Under the pieces are notes generated by a model, which had not been told where the DNA came from, made no database searches, and saw only the letters and a list, made by a program, of their open reading frames with translations. The translations under genes and the position numbers were made by a program. From Locusta migratoria (Eukaryota > Arthropoda > Insecta > Orthoptera > Acrididae): a stretch of 64,000 bases of DNA. Numbering within the stretch: the stretch's first letter is position 1; every line of letters starts with the position of its first letter. Below are positions 32,920 to 44,890 of this stretch, in pieces. The stretch spans positions 401,918,502 through 401,982,501 of the forward strand of contig CM048750.1 of the NCBI GenBank assembly GCA_026315105.1, given 5' to 3'.

Positions 32920-35390
32920 TATAGAAAAAATAGATAGGAGCACAGAAAAACAGAAATACAAGTAGATGATATTAAGTATTGAGCCAATATTAGGGACACC
33001 TACACTCTTTCCTTCCTTCTTTTCTTTCTTTTCTTTTCTTTTTTAATCAAAATAAGTATAGTTATTTTACAGCAGTTGTACACATGTTTTGTGCACTATA
33101 CCACACCTAACCAACATATCATATGCTTTCAATAGTATGTATCATTTTTCCTTTCCATACAGTGTAAGACCATTAATCTTTTGGCAAAGTGATACAAGAT
33201 GAGATCTTAATATATATTTAATTTATAAAATGCTAACATAACTAAAGTAGAAACATGAAAAACATTCACACTACTCTCACTACTCTACATTCTCCTAAAC
33301 TACGCTATCTAGTTGAATCTACACATGCAACACATATAGTAAGAAAGGAGCTATTCATCATCTACGTGACAAAGATAAAAAAGTAGTACATTTGCACATT
33401 TATATATTTAAATAGGAAATGAAAATAATGAATAGGAAAATGTGATTGTTCCTAATGCACTATTATACTGAGAAATTAATGACAGAGGGAAGGTGCACTG
33501 TTTCCAGATAAATGGTACTTATGTCACTGAGAAAATTCAGATTGAACAAGTTTACTACATCAACAAGGTTCAGAATGCCAGAACAGTTTTGGTACCTAAT
33601 TTACCTGTTGAATGACAGGGCATACCTTTTGTAATTTGCAAGGGAAGGGATGAGGGCATATTTTATGAATGTGTTAACTTCCTTTTCCCAATAAATCATT
33701 ATTCATTTAGGTTTTGAAAGTGGATTTGAAGCTGGTAAAAACGAATTTGTTATAATTTATCAGTTACTGAAACATTTATTCAATTCACAGCAGGCAGTAT
33801 AATTTATTGACACAACTTCCAACATGTCAGATGCCATATGTCAAAAAGCTGGTCGAAAATGAAATCAGAAACAATTATGCTTTTGTATACCAGTACAAGA
33901 ATATTGTATAAAAGTACTTATACTGTAATAGTTACAGAACGTCTGCACAATTCATCAATTTAACTCAAGTGCCATTTGTAACTACTAACTTTCTGGTGGA
34001 TGGTAATTATAGACAAACCCATTCCTCAGTTGATAATTATAGCCGTAAATTCACAGAATGATGATTATCATCCTAAAATTAACTACCGAAGTGCAAATTA
34101 GTTTTATAAAAATGTGAAAACCACCTCATATCAGGGGAAACAAATAACAGGTTTTACCCGTAAACTCTTCTTCTGCCATACAAAGGGAACAAATAATAAA
34201 AAAAAAACATTATAGAATACTTGTGTTTGTGTGTGTGTTTCGAAAAGTCTAATATTACAAAGTTCCATTGAAAAATACAGAATGGGATTCATCTGTATCA
34301 ACCTGATTGATCAGATTAACATTTAGAAAATGTTGTATTGTCACATGCAAACAAATTTGTTAAAGAAAAAGTACTGCTGATACACTTCATGAACTTCCAG
34401 ATGAGAGGAAATATTTTGTTTCCTTAATAAGTAATACATGTTGATGAAGATGAGAACATTTTAAGTGACAATAATGTCACTTTGTGATACTGTTGTGAAA
34501 AATAAATAAAATTTCAACTGAATCAAAAGGAAATTGTTGATTCATGACTGAGTCAAGAGATACTGAAGAAAAAGAAAGTACTATAATGAACAGCTGGTAT
34601 ACTTCAGTATTTTTCTTTAATTTTCAAGGTACCTTGCAATCTTACGATAATTAATAAATGACATTACTACATGAATGTATGTTGACAAATCACATTACTA
34701 CATGAATATATGTTGACAAATCAAAAGAGGAGATGACACAGTTAACGAGATTCGCGATATCTTAGACATTTTAAACAACAAAATATATTGCAAGTTAGTA
34801 CAACCCAAATTTCCTGACATAAAGTAATAAACACATGCCAAAAGACTCAATCCTAATAGAACAACTAAACCAATTTCAATTATAGGACAAAAAATTAAAT
34901 TTCAATTAGTATCGAACAATTTAGAAACATAAAATGCACAAAAATTACCACATACTTATTAACATGCTGTAAGTTATATAATATATAACATATTGTGTGT
35001 CAATTTATGTATCTTCCACAGGATCGCTGACAATGAGCATGTGACTGAAAATGATCTGATAAAATAAATATATAAAAAGGAAGCAGTCTGTCATTACATT
35101 CATGTAATAATGTCATTTAATAATTCTATCTTTTTGCTTCAATGTGCACCACAAGGACAAATTACTGGTGTGTATTGAGATGCTGACTTATAGGATCAGC
35201 TTTATAAAAAGGAATAACAAAAATTGTACAGTGTAGAAATTAATTAGTCTGTTAACAAGGTGACATTTTTCCTTGTAAGAGGAATAACAAAATTTAGAAG
35301 ATGCAATTCACACACACACAAATACGGAGAGAAAGAGAGAGAGAACGAGATTTAAAAAGCTTTCACACTACTTATTCACTATCAAAAGAG
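32920..35390. other. AT-rich intronic sequence, no gene recognised
   Basis: Pyrimidine-rich patch at 33006-33040 (TTTCTTTTC units). A small direct repeat, CATTACTACATGAAT(G/A)TATG followed by TTGACAAATC, recurs at about 34663 and 34693. Nothing coding was seen. Confidence 0.4.
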
Positions 35391-35395
35391 AGAAC

Positions 35396-35543
35396 ATTGG
35401 CTGGTCAGTACTTAATTGAGTTCTCTACCGCTGATAGCCAAAAAAGGAGATGAAAATAAACAACGACTCCATCTTTTGGAAATATTTTCCTTCATCAGAC
35501 AGGAGAAATGGAAACAGAAGGGAATGGTTAGTCGGTCAATTAG

Positions 35544-35580
<37 letters not shown>

Positions 35581-35770
35581 ACAGGCTGTGAGTAACCTTT
35601 CCCTTCTGTCCCCTTTTTCTTTCCTCTACACCTACCGGATGGATGAAAATATTTCCAATCCATTTGCATCTTTTTTTTGTGTGGCTATCGGTGGTACAAA
35701 ACTCAGGTAAGTAATGACCAACCCCTCTATCTGTTTTGAATAATATTTTCACATCTTAGAGGAGAATTTG
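35396..35770. mobile_element. Inverted pair of third-subfamily PLE ends around a (CA)n core
   Basis: The left arm (about 35396-35540) reads, on the minus strand, CTGATGA, A, GGAAA-ATA-TTTCC, AAAA (35474-35498), then ATCTCCTTTTTTGGCTATCA. The right arm (about 35580-35770) has TGGATGAAAATATTTCC and GTGTGGCTATCGGTGG, then CTCAGGTAAGTAATGACC. A (CA)n tract at 35546-35579 separates them. Both arms are diverged. Confidence 0.65.
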
Positions 35771-36184
35771 CATCAAATTTATATATTCACTTTGGGACAT
35801 GATTCCACTCGGCACACCTATACAGTATTATGTTTTCACCAGGGCATGAGTGACAAACTTGTTGATTTGTAAGATGTCATGTTGACCAAATATTGTGAAT
35901 CTAGGTTCCCGTGGCATTTTTTAAACTGTGAAATGACTTTAATTTTACTCTAACACAATCCAGATTACAGATTATTAGGGTTAATTAACTACAGAACTTA
36001 TTTAATTACAAATATAATAAAATATTTTCGTAACAGCCCATTTAGAAATGAGAGCAATAGTCAATGAAGGACAGAGGAGAAGTAATTCTCCAAAATGCTT
36101 CGAGAATAGAAATGGTTCAGACAGTGGGAAAGTAAACATCTGCTGTGCAGCAGAATTTATTGGAGGGAAGCATCACAAACTCAC

Positions 36185-36328
36185 CTCCAGCACGGCTGTA
36201 GAGAGCTTCGTCAGATCCGGGGTGGCCTGAGAACTTACGGATGCCCGAACCGGGAGGGTGCAGGCTGAGTTCTTCATACATGTGTCTGGGATGGCGGGGA
36301 TCCCAGGTAGCATGGCTGCGAAATGAGC
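36185..36328 (-). CDS. Dscam2: Dscam2-like receptor, cytoplasmic exon 2 of 5 seen
   Basis: The minus-strand exon has acceptor TCACCCAG|GC and donor GGAG|GTGAGT, both good consensus sites. It carries 47 whole codons plus split glycine codons at each end, matching the phase left by the exon at 44115-44270. The joined reading gives KRG-SFRSHATWDPRHPRHMYEELS, characteristic of insect Dscam cytoplasmic tails; MYEEL is a potential tyrosine-phosphorylation site. The intron to the upstream exon is about 7.8 kb and the one downstream about 5.0 kb. An open reading frame in another frame overlaps this region but disagrees with the splice phases, so it is ignored. Confidence 0.9.
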
Positions 36329-36329
36329 C

Positions 36330-36960
36330 TGGGTGACCTGAACACCCGGTGAGTCAGAAAGTGGAATGTGGAATGGGATAGGGAGGAATGGATGAGCAAA
36401 TGCATGAATAAACAAAGCCAAACGAAAAATCTCACATTGAAATAAACACAAGGACATTCATCACTACGTACATTTACAGCTATAAAAAATGAAGCTTCTC
36501 AAGACAAAGCAAAATTAACCACAATGAAGCTTATGATACCAAACATCTGCAACATTAAATTATCATAACGCACAGGTGCTCGCTCCGATCATTCGAGTAC
36601 AAGTGTGAATGTGGTTGAAAGGCAATGTTTGTTAAAAATTTATTCTTATAGTGGCCATAGTACCTACTACTATTTCCAACATTGCTTAACTGTACTCTTT
36701 TATGGACCAAGAAACTGTTACATTAGTTTCAAGTAGTAATAGTTTGCAACTATATCGTTGTCAAAAAATGTGCACTAAATTAAAAGTACAGTGTGTTGTC
36801 ATATACCTGTTACATGTGGTAACAAATTAGAATCTCTTATTTATGGTTGAAGTTAACCTCACTCATCAAATTTCATTTAACCTTCACAGGCTACAAAAAT
36901 GTTAAGTAAAGAACACACCAGTATTTTGGACCAAGGGGTAGGGTTGGGGGCTTTTGGGGG
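36330..36960. other. Intronic sequence upstream of a Dscam2-like exon, nothing recognised
   Basis: AT-rich. No splice-supported coding sequence was seen apart from the exon ending at 36328. Confidence 0.4.
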
Positions 36961-36975
36961 GCGTGGGAGCACTAA

Positions 36976-36978
<3 letters not shown>

Positions 36979-37048
<70 letters not shown>

Positions 37049-37095
37049 CGCGCGCGCGTGCGTGTGTGTGTGTACGCACGCATGCGTGCGTGCGC
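36979..37095. repeat. (GT)n(CG)n(GT)n(CGTG)n compound microsatellite
   Basis: About 30 GT units, then about 9 CG units, then GT and TGCG units. This alternating purine-pyrimidine tract of more than 100 bp has strong Z-DNA potential. Spurious ORFs on both strands arise from it. Confidence 0.95.
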
Positions 37096-37099
37096 ACCT

Positions 37100-37627
37100 A
37101 GAAAGGCTAGGAAGTAAGACACAGAGATGATTGTTGTTTCAATTTTTCTTTCTGTAAAATAATTTAAGTGTGCATCACATTATCTATTCAAGTACACTTC
37201 TATAGTGTACGTATAGCAGGGACATAATTCATGAACTGGAAGCATATTGGCATCAAAGTCAAATATATTATAAATTTATTAATGAAGTTCATTTTTTAGG
37301 TGAGATTTGTTTATCTCCAAGAACTTTCCATGGAATTTGAATCTATTACCATGTTCTGCTTCATTAGTGCTGACCAAGCAGAACATTTTGTCTCCATTGT
37401 AGACAATATTCAGTTGGCTACCTGGTGAGCCAGTAGAAAGGAAGATTAGGGTTTAACATCCTCTTGACAGGATCAGTCTTAAAGGTTGTGTAGAAGTTTT
37501 GTGTGCTGAGCTTCTGTAATTTCATTCTTTTTGGTGCTCCTTCTCTTCGTAGCATGCTGTTTCTGCTTTACTTACGCATTACATTCACTGATCTGCTAAG
37601 CAAGTTTCTCCCATTTGAGCACAAGAC

Positions 37628-37666
<39 letters not shown>

Positions 37667-38200
37667 TGGTATTAATTATCATCCATAGTAATGGCAATAT
37701 GTGAAAGCTTGCTACAGGTATTTTATATATCAAGACTAAAAACCAAGGTAGGGTATAAGGAAAAATAAATTATTTGAAGATTACATATTATTAAAGAGTA
37801 ATAAATGTAGATATTCAAGAAAGCAATGGTAAGTAAGAAATGTCACCAGGTCACCTCAGAAGTCACATGACACAATTGTTTTATAATGGAATGAGAAACT
37901 GTGAAAAGAAGGCTAGCTAATGAACATATGGCCAAAGGTTCAGTAATAACAAAGAAAGTTAAGCACAATGACAGTGAAAGAGTAAGGATGAAGTGGGAGA
38001 ATACAGATCAATTGGTAAGAGAAAGGGACCAATAAACAGTAGGCTCGATGGAAGGTTAACATTGCATGTTATTTGAATTAAGGTCTCAAAACACATAACA
38101 TATACGGGTGACAAAAATGAAAGATGTAACAGAGAGGAAGAAGCAGAGAAAGACAAATAAGAATCAAACAGCGAAAACAAAATTGGGGTATTACAGTTAC
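37100..38200. other. Intronic sequence with an (ATT)n tract
   Basis: (ATT)n of about 12 units at 37628-37662; otherwise nothing recognised. Confidence 0.45.
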
Positions 38201-38205
38201 TGTAA

Positions 38206-38652
38206 TCTAAGTGTAAGGAAGTCTTTTCTGAAGGCATTTGTGTGGAGTGTTGCCTTGTACGGGAGTGAAACATGGACGATAAGCAGTGCAGACAGGAAGA
38301 GAATAGAGGCTTTTGAAATGTAGTGTTACAGAAGAATGCTGAAGATTAGGTGGGTAGATCGCATAACCAATGAAGAAGTACTGAACAGAATTGGTGAGAA
38401 GAGGAATTTTTGGCATACCCTGGCTAAAAGAAGGGATCGCTTGGTAGGACACATTCTTAGACATCGGGGAATCGTAAATTTAGCATTGGAGGGAAGTGTG
38501 TGGGGTAAAAATCGCAGAGGGAGGTCAAGAGACGCGTATAGTAAGCAGATTCAAGTGGATGTGGGTTGCCATTCTTATGAGGAGATGAAACGGCTTGCTC
38601 ATGATAGAGTAGGGTGGAGAGCTGCATCAAACCAGTCTCCGGACTGAAGACT
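38206..38652 (+). mobile_element. RTE-type LINE, short 3' fragment
   Basis: Very close to the last 440 bp of the intact RTE: SVRKSFLKAFVWSVALYGSE, RRMLKIRWVDRITNEEV, VGHILRHRGIVN, ending NQSPD stop and GACTGAAGACTGTAGG in place of the ACAAC tail. A TGG-to-TAG change (38323) breaks the frame. It is a heavily 5'-truncated copy without a clear TSD. Confidence 0.9.
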
Positions 38653-38979
38653 GTAGGCTGCCTGTGATTTTGGCACATAACTGAGTTAAGTAAGAGACGT
38701 GTCTCTATTACTTATCAAATACTTTATTGACCAGATTCCTCAGACGTCCCTTACTGCTTGCAAATGTTAATTTCCTCCTCATCCCATTCCATTGTGTCTT
38801 TATCGCCATAATACTAACTAGTTTTACAATCCAATCTTATAAAAGCATCCTTTCTTGTATGAAAATTTTCTTCACATTTTACAGCTATTTTTCATCATGT
38901 GCTCTAGTAATTCTGTTATTATTATTATTCACACAAGGGCCCAGAAGTACCATGAGAAGTACCATCAATCAGTGTTGCT

Positions 38980-40255
38980 TTTAATGGTCGGTCTTCCTTT
39001 GTACCCAGATTTGTTTCATCCTTTGAGAATGAAGTCCCTTTCTTTTACCAGACCACAGTGTTCCAGTCTGTTTTCTAATTTCCCTCTTTCTTTTGTCTGA
39101 ATGTTCTTCTGTCTGCCTGAATTCTACTGGCTAGTTTAAGCTCCTCCTTAACCACAGCAGCTCATTTAATCGGCTCAGTTTTGGCCCTACATCTATTTTT
39201 GTAGAATTGTGCTACTTGTTTTGTTAAACTACTGGGTGCCATTCTTTTAATGTGCCCATAAAATTTAAGTCTCTGTTTTCTCATGTGACCATCATGGGTC
39301 TATGTATTCTTATATTTTCTTATTACTTTTCAGACCATAAGTTTCTCCATCAGTAATTTTGAGGCCTGATATTTTCCTGATAATCTTTATTTATTTATTT
39401 TGAACCCTATCAATATCCCGCTTCCTATTTAAAATTAAAGTTTCAGCTCCATGAAGACATTCAGGTTTGATTACAGTGCTGTAATGGCACAATTTACCGA
39501 ATTTAGAAACTGCTGTTTTATAATAACTTGTGTTGAATGCAAATGCCATGGTTTTTAACCCCCCCCCCCCCCCTCAGGCCATTTTCTTATTTTACTCCCC
39601 TGAGTATTTAAACTGAGAAAATCTTTTTATCTTTCCATATTTTTTGTTAAAAACTTTGGTACTTGTGTGATACATGCCATATATTCTGTATTTTCCCCCC
39701 CTTTTGTGGTTATACCCCTATTTAAAATTGCTAGATTATCTGCAAAGGCGAGGCAACCTACTCTAATATTACCTCTACCTAATTTGATTGATTTACTTAT
39801 ATTTGACTCAACTTTTGCTCTCTTCAGTGTGTAATTACCTTTTTCAAAACACAATTAAACAGCAATGGGGAAAGCCCATTTCCTTGTCTAAGACGTCTTT
39901 AGACCAAATGGTTCAGTAATTTCACCAACAAATGTAACTTCAGAGCTAGAATTAATCAGAGATAAAATTTTATTATATAGCCCTTGTTCTCTTAAAATTT
40001 GGAAAAGAGATTCACCGTCAACTGAGTCACAGACGTTTTTATACAATGGATGAATTAGAGCAGTTTGGAGCCCCTCAGATATATTTTCAGTTTGCCAGCT
40101 ATGTTCTATTAATTGTGTGACATCTTTTGTAATGTTGGAGCTAGTTGATTTTAGTTGTTCTGCAATTATACCAACTTCTCTGGATGCTTTATTGGTTTTT
40201 AGTCTCTTAATCTGTTCTGTTATTTCAGTTTCACGAGGTTCTTACGCTTTTCAGG
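38980..40255 (-). mobile_element. Degenerate LINE, RT to C-terminus, minus strand
   Basis: On the minus strand, 40250-39900 gives TEITEQIKRLKTNKAS and an RT run (ENISEGLQTALIHPLYKN, DGESLFQILREQGLYN). Next come VGCLAFADNLAIL (catalytic box, FADN for FADD) at about 39770-39730, a C-terminal ECLHGAETLIL near 39450, and KFYGHIKRMAP near 39260. Several stops are present and the second catalytic Asp is changed. The family differs from RTE and from the 1-kb LINE. Confidence 0.7.
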
Positions 40256-40520
40256 CTTCCCCTCACATTCTCATCTAGCTGTGCCTTTACACTTCACCAG
40301 GTGTTTTGGATGTTCCATCCCCACCCTTGCATTAATACCCCCCCTCCAGTCACTGATAAGATGCTAGTTGGGCAATAGTGGCAGAGGTAGCAGTCATATG
40401 TGCATGAAGACTGTTGTCGAAATTTTAAAATTTTGTGAATGCAATGTCTGGTTTAATGATCGTCTTTATGGTGATTAGCACCTATGATTAGCACCTATCC
40501 TCCAATTATTTATGATATTT

Positions 40521-41529
40521 TAACAACAGAAAATCCGATTGTAATGTCAATAATGAAGAATAGATAAGAACTCACTGTAAAGAGGTTCACTGAGCTGCTG
40601 AAGGGCATGGAAAAATGACAATTGCATTCACACTACTAAATTTTTGGCCATGGCCTTTATCAGAAAAACAAACACATTCACATAATCACTCAGACAACGA
40701 TACGCACACAACCACCGTGCCTAGACACTCCAACACCACAAACATCTAGACTGTGAGTGAGGTGGGGAGTGGTTGGGGGAAAGATGCCAGGTAAGGGTGG
40801 GGATGTTAAGTTCCGCATTGCATGATAGTTTGGGAAGGGTCTGATAGGTCGGAATTTGAACTGCAGCATTGAATACAGTGAAGGGAAAGGGGTGAGGAAG
40901 GTAAAAGGGTGAGAAAGGATAAAAGGGAAGTGTAGAGGAGTGGAAATTTGAAACGAAGAAAACATAACTACCCGAGATATCCACACTATGCCTAACATCT
41001 TCCCCCTCCCCCTCCTTCCAGAGCCGTTGCCCTGTTTCCCTTAAATTTATTTCTCCCTTGAAACTGTGTGTCACCCCTTGCAATACCCCCTTAATTAATT
41101 ACTTTTATATTTTTAATATTTTATTCTTTTTTTATCATTTCAAATCCCCCCCCCCCCCCACTCCTCTAAACCTCCCTTTTATCCTTTCCTGATCCTTCCC
41201 TTCACTGTATTCAATGCTATAATTCGAATTCCCGCCTATCAGAGCCTTCACAATCCATCATCCCATGTGGAACATTCCATCCCCACCCTTACACAGCATT
41301 CCTCTCCACTCTACTTCCCACCTCACAGTCAAGATGCTTGTGGTGCTGTAGTTGCCAGACATGGTTGTTTTGTGTATATAGTTGTCTGAGTGATTGTGTG
41401 AATTTGTGTTTCTTTTTCTGATTAAGGTCATGGCCAAAAATTTAAGTTGTGTGAATGTGATTGTCTTTTTTTTTCGTGCCTGTCAGCAGCTCAGCGAGGC
41501 TCTTTATGGTGAGTTGTTATCTGTCCTCC
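40521..41529. mobile_element. Palindromic PLE dimer, about 1 kb, with 16-bp TSD
   Basis: The direct repeat ATTATTTATGATATTT flanks it at 40505-40520 and 41530-41545. The left arm starts about 40556 and the right arm ends at 41529. Shared blocks include AACTCACTGTAAAGAG / CTCTTTATGGTGAGTT, TTTTTGGCCATGGCCTTTAT / reverse, CAATCACTCAGACAAC, and purine/pyrimidine tracts to about 40945 and 41160. The unshared centre holds about 200 bp. A 35-bp extension (40521-40555, with GAAAATCCGATTG) is on the left only, mirror-like to the dimers at 28 and 46.7 kb. The hammerhead-like block is degenerate (CTGATTA, A, GGTCATGGCC, AAAA). Confidence 0.85.
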
Positions 41530-41574
41530 ATTATTTATGATATTTGGAACTTTACAACAGACATCAACACCAAT

Positions 41575-41769
41575 GTTCATTGTCTGTAAATCTATCGCAC
41601 CAAACTGCGTGGTCATCACTCCATAGCTTACAAACTACTGAAACCTAGGTAAACTAATCTAAGGACAACACACACACCCATGCCCCAGGAAGGACTGGAG
41701 CCTCCGACCGCGAGCAACAGCACGCTCCACCGGGAGGCGCCTTAGACAGTTTGGCTACTCCACAGCAGC
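41575..41769 (-). mobile_element. tRNA-derived SINE with 10-bp TSD (copy 2)
   Basis: Flanked by CAACACCAAT at 41565-41574 and 41770-41779. The minus strand has GTGGAGTAGCCAAACTGTCT (A-box region) and GAGGCTCCAGTCCTTCCTGG (B-box region), then a GTGTGTGTTGTCCTTAG tract and a tail ending CAGTTTGGTGCGATAG. The layout equals the SINE at 31455-31669, with both copies inserted in Dscam2-like introns. Confidence 0.85.
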
Positions 41770-41784
41770 CAACACCAATAAAAT

Positions 41785-44100
41785 TTGGTACAGTCAACCT
41801 TCAAAACTATATTGAGCATTGCACAGGATACCTTACCAACACACATCGGCACCACTTGATCGATCAGAAAGCTGGCACTTTCGTATAGCTTTGTGTTGAG
41901 ATTTTTTATATGCTGCAAGGAACCATACGTGTCAAGGCAGAGTGTACCTCGGAATAGCCTGTGACTCCATTTCACCGATCTCCATTAAAGTTAATTGATA
42001 TTAGTAAAATTTATAGAGAGGAAGGAGGAGATGGACTGATAAAACAGAGGAAGAAATACACAGAGAGAAAAGGAGATGGCTGAGATTGGTAGAGAAGTCG
42101 GGTGACGTGGAGAATGAACAGAGAGAAATTGACTAACAGAATATTGGATTGATAAATACTCAGGCAACACTAAATTTTCAGCTAGTAGGTAAACAGGAAG
42201 GATAAATTAGTTCAAGTATCTTAGAAATCGTTCAAGAAATTGGTCTGGAGCCATTGAAGAAAGTAAACACCTACAATATGTAGTCTGACTAGGTGTTTAA
42301 TCAACACAACATAATAAATAAACTGGTATGTATATATGCTAATGGACATCTAGTGGTGAATTACATGATTGACAAATCAGAAGCACTAGGAAGAAAAAAA
42401 TATATGTAAAATACTTGGCTCACTAAGAATTGAATTCAAAACATTAAGAAGTGATGATGTAGTGTATTGCAACACAGAAAACATACAAGAAAAGTATCTA
42501 AAAACGCCATTACTGTCAGTTTTTTAAACACTTATATAGAATGTATGACAAGAAGTAACCCCAACGTATCTCAAATATCTTTAGAATAAGAAATCAACAA
42601 CTAACTGTATTCAATAAATTGTAGAAGGTTCGGAGAGAAGCATATACAAAATAAGGAATAATAGATAGAGGGCATTTTAAGGTTAATGTGCTAATTGTAG
42701 AATTTTTTTTAAGTCAGTCTAGATTTAGATTTGCATTTTAGACTAACTTTTGTAAAAAAATTAATCATTAAGATTGCTGTTATTCCACGATGTTGTCAAA
42801 AATAATTATGGAAGGATTTTTAGGCAAGTATGAGAAGAAATGTGACTCAAATTAGGCCAAGGGGGAAAACAGAGACAGGGCGAGAAAATAAAGTACTGGA
42901 GAGAGAGAGAGAAAGGAATGACAAAAGACAAAGCACTGAAATTTTATAGTGGCCCCTAGTGACTTTGGTGAAGAAAGAAGAGAATAATAATAATAATAAT
43001 AATAATAATACCATTAACAATAATACAGGAAACAAAAATAACTCTCTCACACATATTTACTTAGATTTATAATTACTGTTATTTGATTATTATGTTTCTT
43101 ATGAAAGAGGATAGAAAACTTGTTTGCCTCGTGTTTATCAAGAACAACATTAAAATTCACCGATTGTGTGTTGGCAGTTAATAGATGACATTTTTTAAAA
43201 TTTCCTTTTAAAATATTTTGTGGTTCTAAGTTGCAGTAAATTCTATTGGTATAAAAGGAAATGTGCCTAAATTTCTTCAAATAATAACTCAAAGTATCAA
43301 AAAGTTAAAATGTTAACTGTTGATCTAAGTAACGAGATGTCCGCTTGAATATAAATCTTTATTCAAACAAAGAACTGTTTGAAATAAAGCTACAGGCAAA
43401 TAAAGATAGAAAAATGGTGATAATAATATTTACTTATGTTGTGGATGTAGATTACCACACACAAAACTGGTCAGTTTTCATACACGTTTATCAATCTCTT
43501 ACTACTTAGTATGTTTAAATTTATTTCATAATAATAATATTAGAACAATAAATTTGAAATGGTACAGTATGTGGGTTTTTGTAGTAACAATGGTTTTGTG
43601 TTTGGACAGTGATCTGTACTCCAGCTTTGCAACTTAATTAAAATGTTCTCTTCTCATCTTTTCATTTTCTTCTTATGAAGAAAAATACTTTTTTTATATA
43701 TATGCTAGGACTTATTGAATGTGGATAGCAGTCTACTTGACCTCAAAATATGGGACGCAGTAAATTGATAGCATGACTTTTAATGTTCAGTTATTCAAAT
43801 AAAGGTGGATACAAAGAGAGATCAGGCCAAAAAGTAAAACAAATACAATGAGCTCAAAACAACATAAACTATATGGCAAATTTGTCTTAACTTAAGCAGG
43901 TGAGGCAAGAACACAGCCAAAGAAATTTGTAATTATCAATTAAGTCTATAAATGGAACACAACATGCCAGCTGGGATTATCATGCTACACCATTTAGTTG
44001 AAAATATACATGTCACCTGTGATCCATGCACATTTAGCAACATTTAGAAATATCTTTATTATTTTTGGATAGAAAGAGAAAATTAGTGACAGACTGGCTT
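41785..44100. other. AT-rich intronic sequence, no gene recognised
   Basis: (TAA)n of about 9 units at 42983-43011. Short minus-strand ORFs around 42850-43290 have no motif. The stretch is part of the intron between the first two Dscam2-like exons seen. Confidence 0.4.
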
Positions 44101-44114
44101 ACTTATTACTGTAC

Positions 44115-44270
44115 CTCTCTTGATACGGTCACAGGTGTTGTAGTTGGACCCAGGCACAGGTGGCAGCTTGCGATTCGGTGGTGCGATGTAGCCGAGCTCA
44201 TCACGCAGATCTGGTCGGCGCTTGTCCACGGTAGCGTTGCCTCCAGCCGACTGGTTGTACACTACATCAT
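44115..44270 (-). CDS. Dscam2: Dscam2-like receptor, cytoplasmic exon (juxtamembrane side)
   Basis: This internal exon of a host gene lies on the minus strand. The acceptor is CTATTACAG just above 44270 and the donor is AGAG|GTACAG at 44115. It holds 51 whole codons, entering after two bases of a split codon and leaving one G that completes a glycine with the next exon. The peptide includes DELGYIAPPNRKLPPVPG and SNYNTCDRIKR, the hallmark segment just inside the membrane in insect Dscam proteins, which are homophilic Ig/FNIII receptors for neurite self-avoidance. RKLPPVPG is a PxxP element of the kind bound by SH3 adaptors such as Dock. The upstream transmembrane exon was not found in the remaining 19.7 kb, so the preceding intron is larger than that. 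Family assignment is from recognised motifs; the choice of Dscam2 over other insect Dscam paralogues is less certain. Confidence 0.9.
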
Positions 44271-44649
44271 CTGTAATAGATGAAGCCTCTATTTCACAAC
44301 AAACAAGCAGGCCACACCTAATGTGTCGCCTCTTTTTTATGCTACTTTTTACTTTTTTAAGGGTCTAATTCTAGCAATTATCATGCATTCCTGATGGAAA
44401 TACAATCTGCAAGACCAGATGATTTTTCTAACAAGCTACAAATATCTGAGAAAAGTGAACTAGTTTACATGACCGCGTCACAGAACAGTGTTTTAAGAGC
44501 ATGAAATTTTGTAGCATTTTCATTTCTTTTTTCACAAATGGTTTCATCAATTTCGCCTGTGGCAGCAAATGATTTTAATGTTGGTGTAATGCAAACAGTT
44601 TTATGTTATAATTACTTTTAGAATGATACAGGTAAGAGAGATGCAACTC

Positions 44650-44740
44650 TTTTCTAACAATAGAAAATCCAGGTTGAATTCAACAGTATAATGTAGATAG
44701 TATACTTTTCACTGCAAAGACATACATCCAGCTGCAACAG

Positions 44741-44786
<46 letters not shown>

Positions 44787-44890
44787 ACACTCATACACAA
44801 AAATCTCAAGCTTTTGGCCATTAGCCTTTGTTAGAAAAGAAATCTCTCACACAGGCACACTTCACAGGCGCACAGTACGTTCTGTCACAA
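44650..44890 (-). mobile_element. PLE terminal repeat, minus orientation, diverged
   Basis: It begins AACAATAGAAAATCCAGGTTG, the one-sided extension seen on other dimers (reverse of CCAACCTGGACTTTCC). It continues through TTTTCACTGCAAAGACA, a (CA)n tract at about 44738-44780 and CAAGCTTTTGGCCATTAGCC to CACACAGGCACACTTC. It matches the left half of the 46.7-kb pair. Confidence 0.7.

Noticed and set aside
36173..36457. 94-residue minus ORF beginning MSLCLFQCEIFRLALF
   Set aside because: Overlaps the Dscam2-like exon in the wrong frame; splice phases and Dscam motifs select the other frame.
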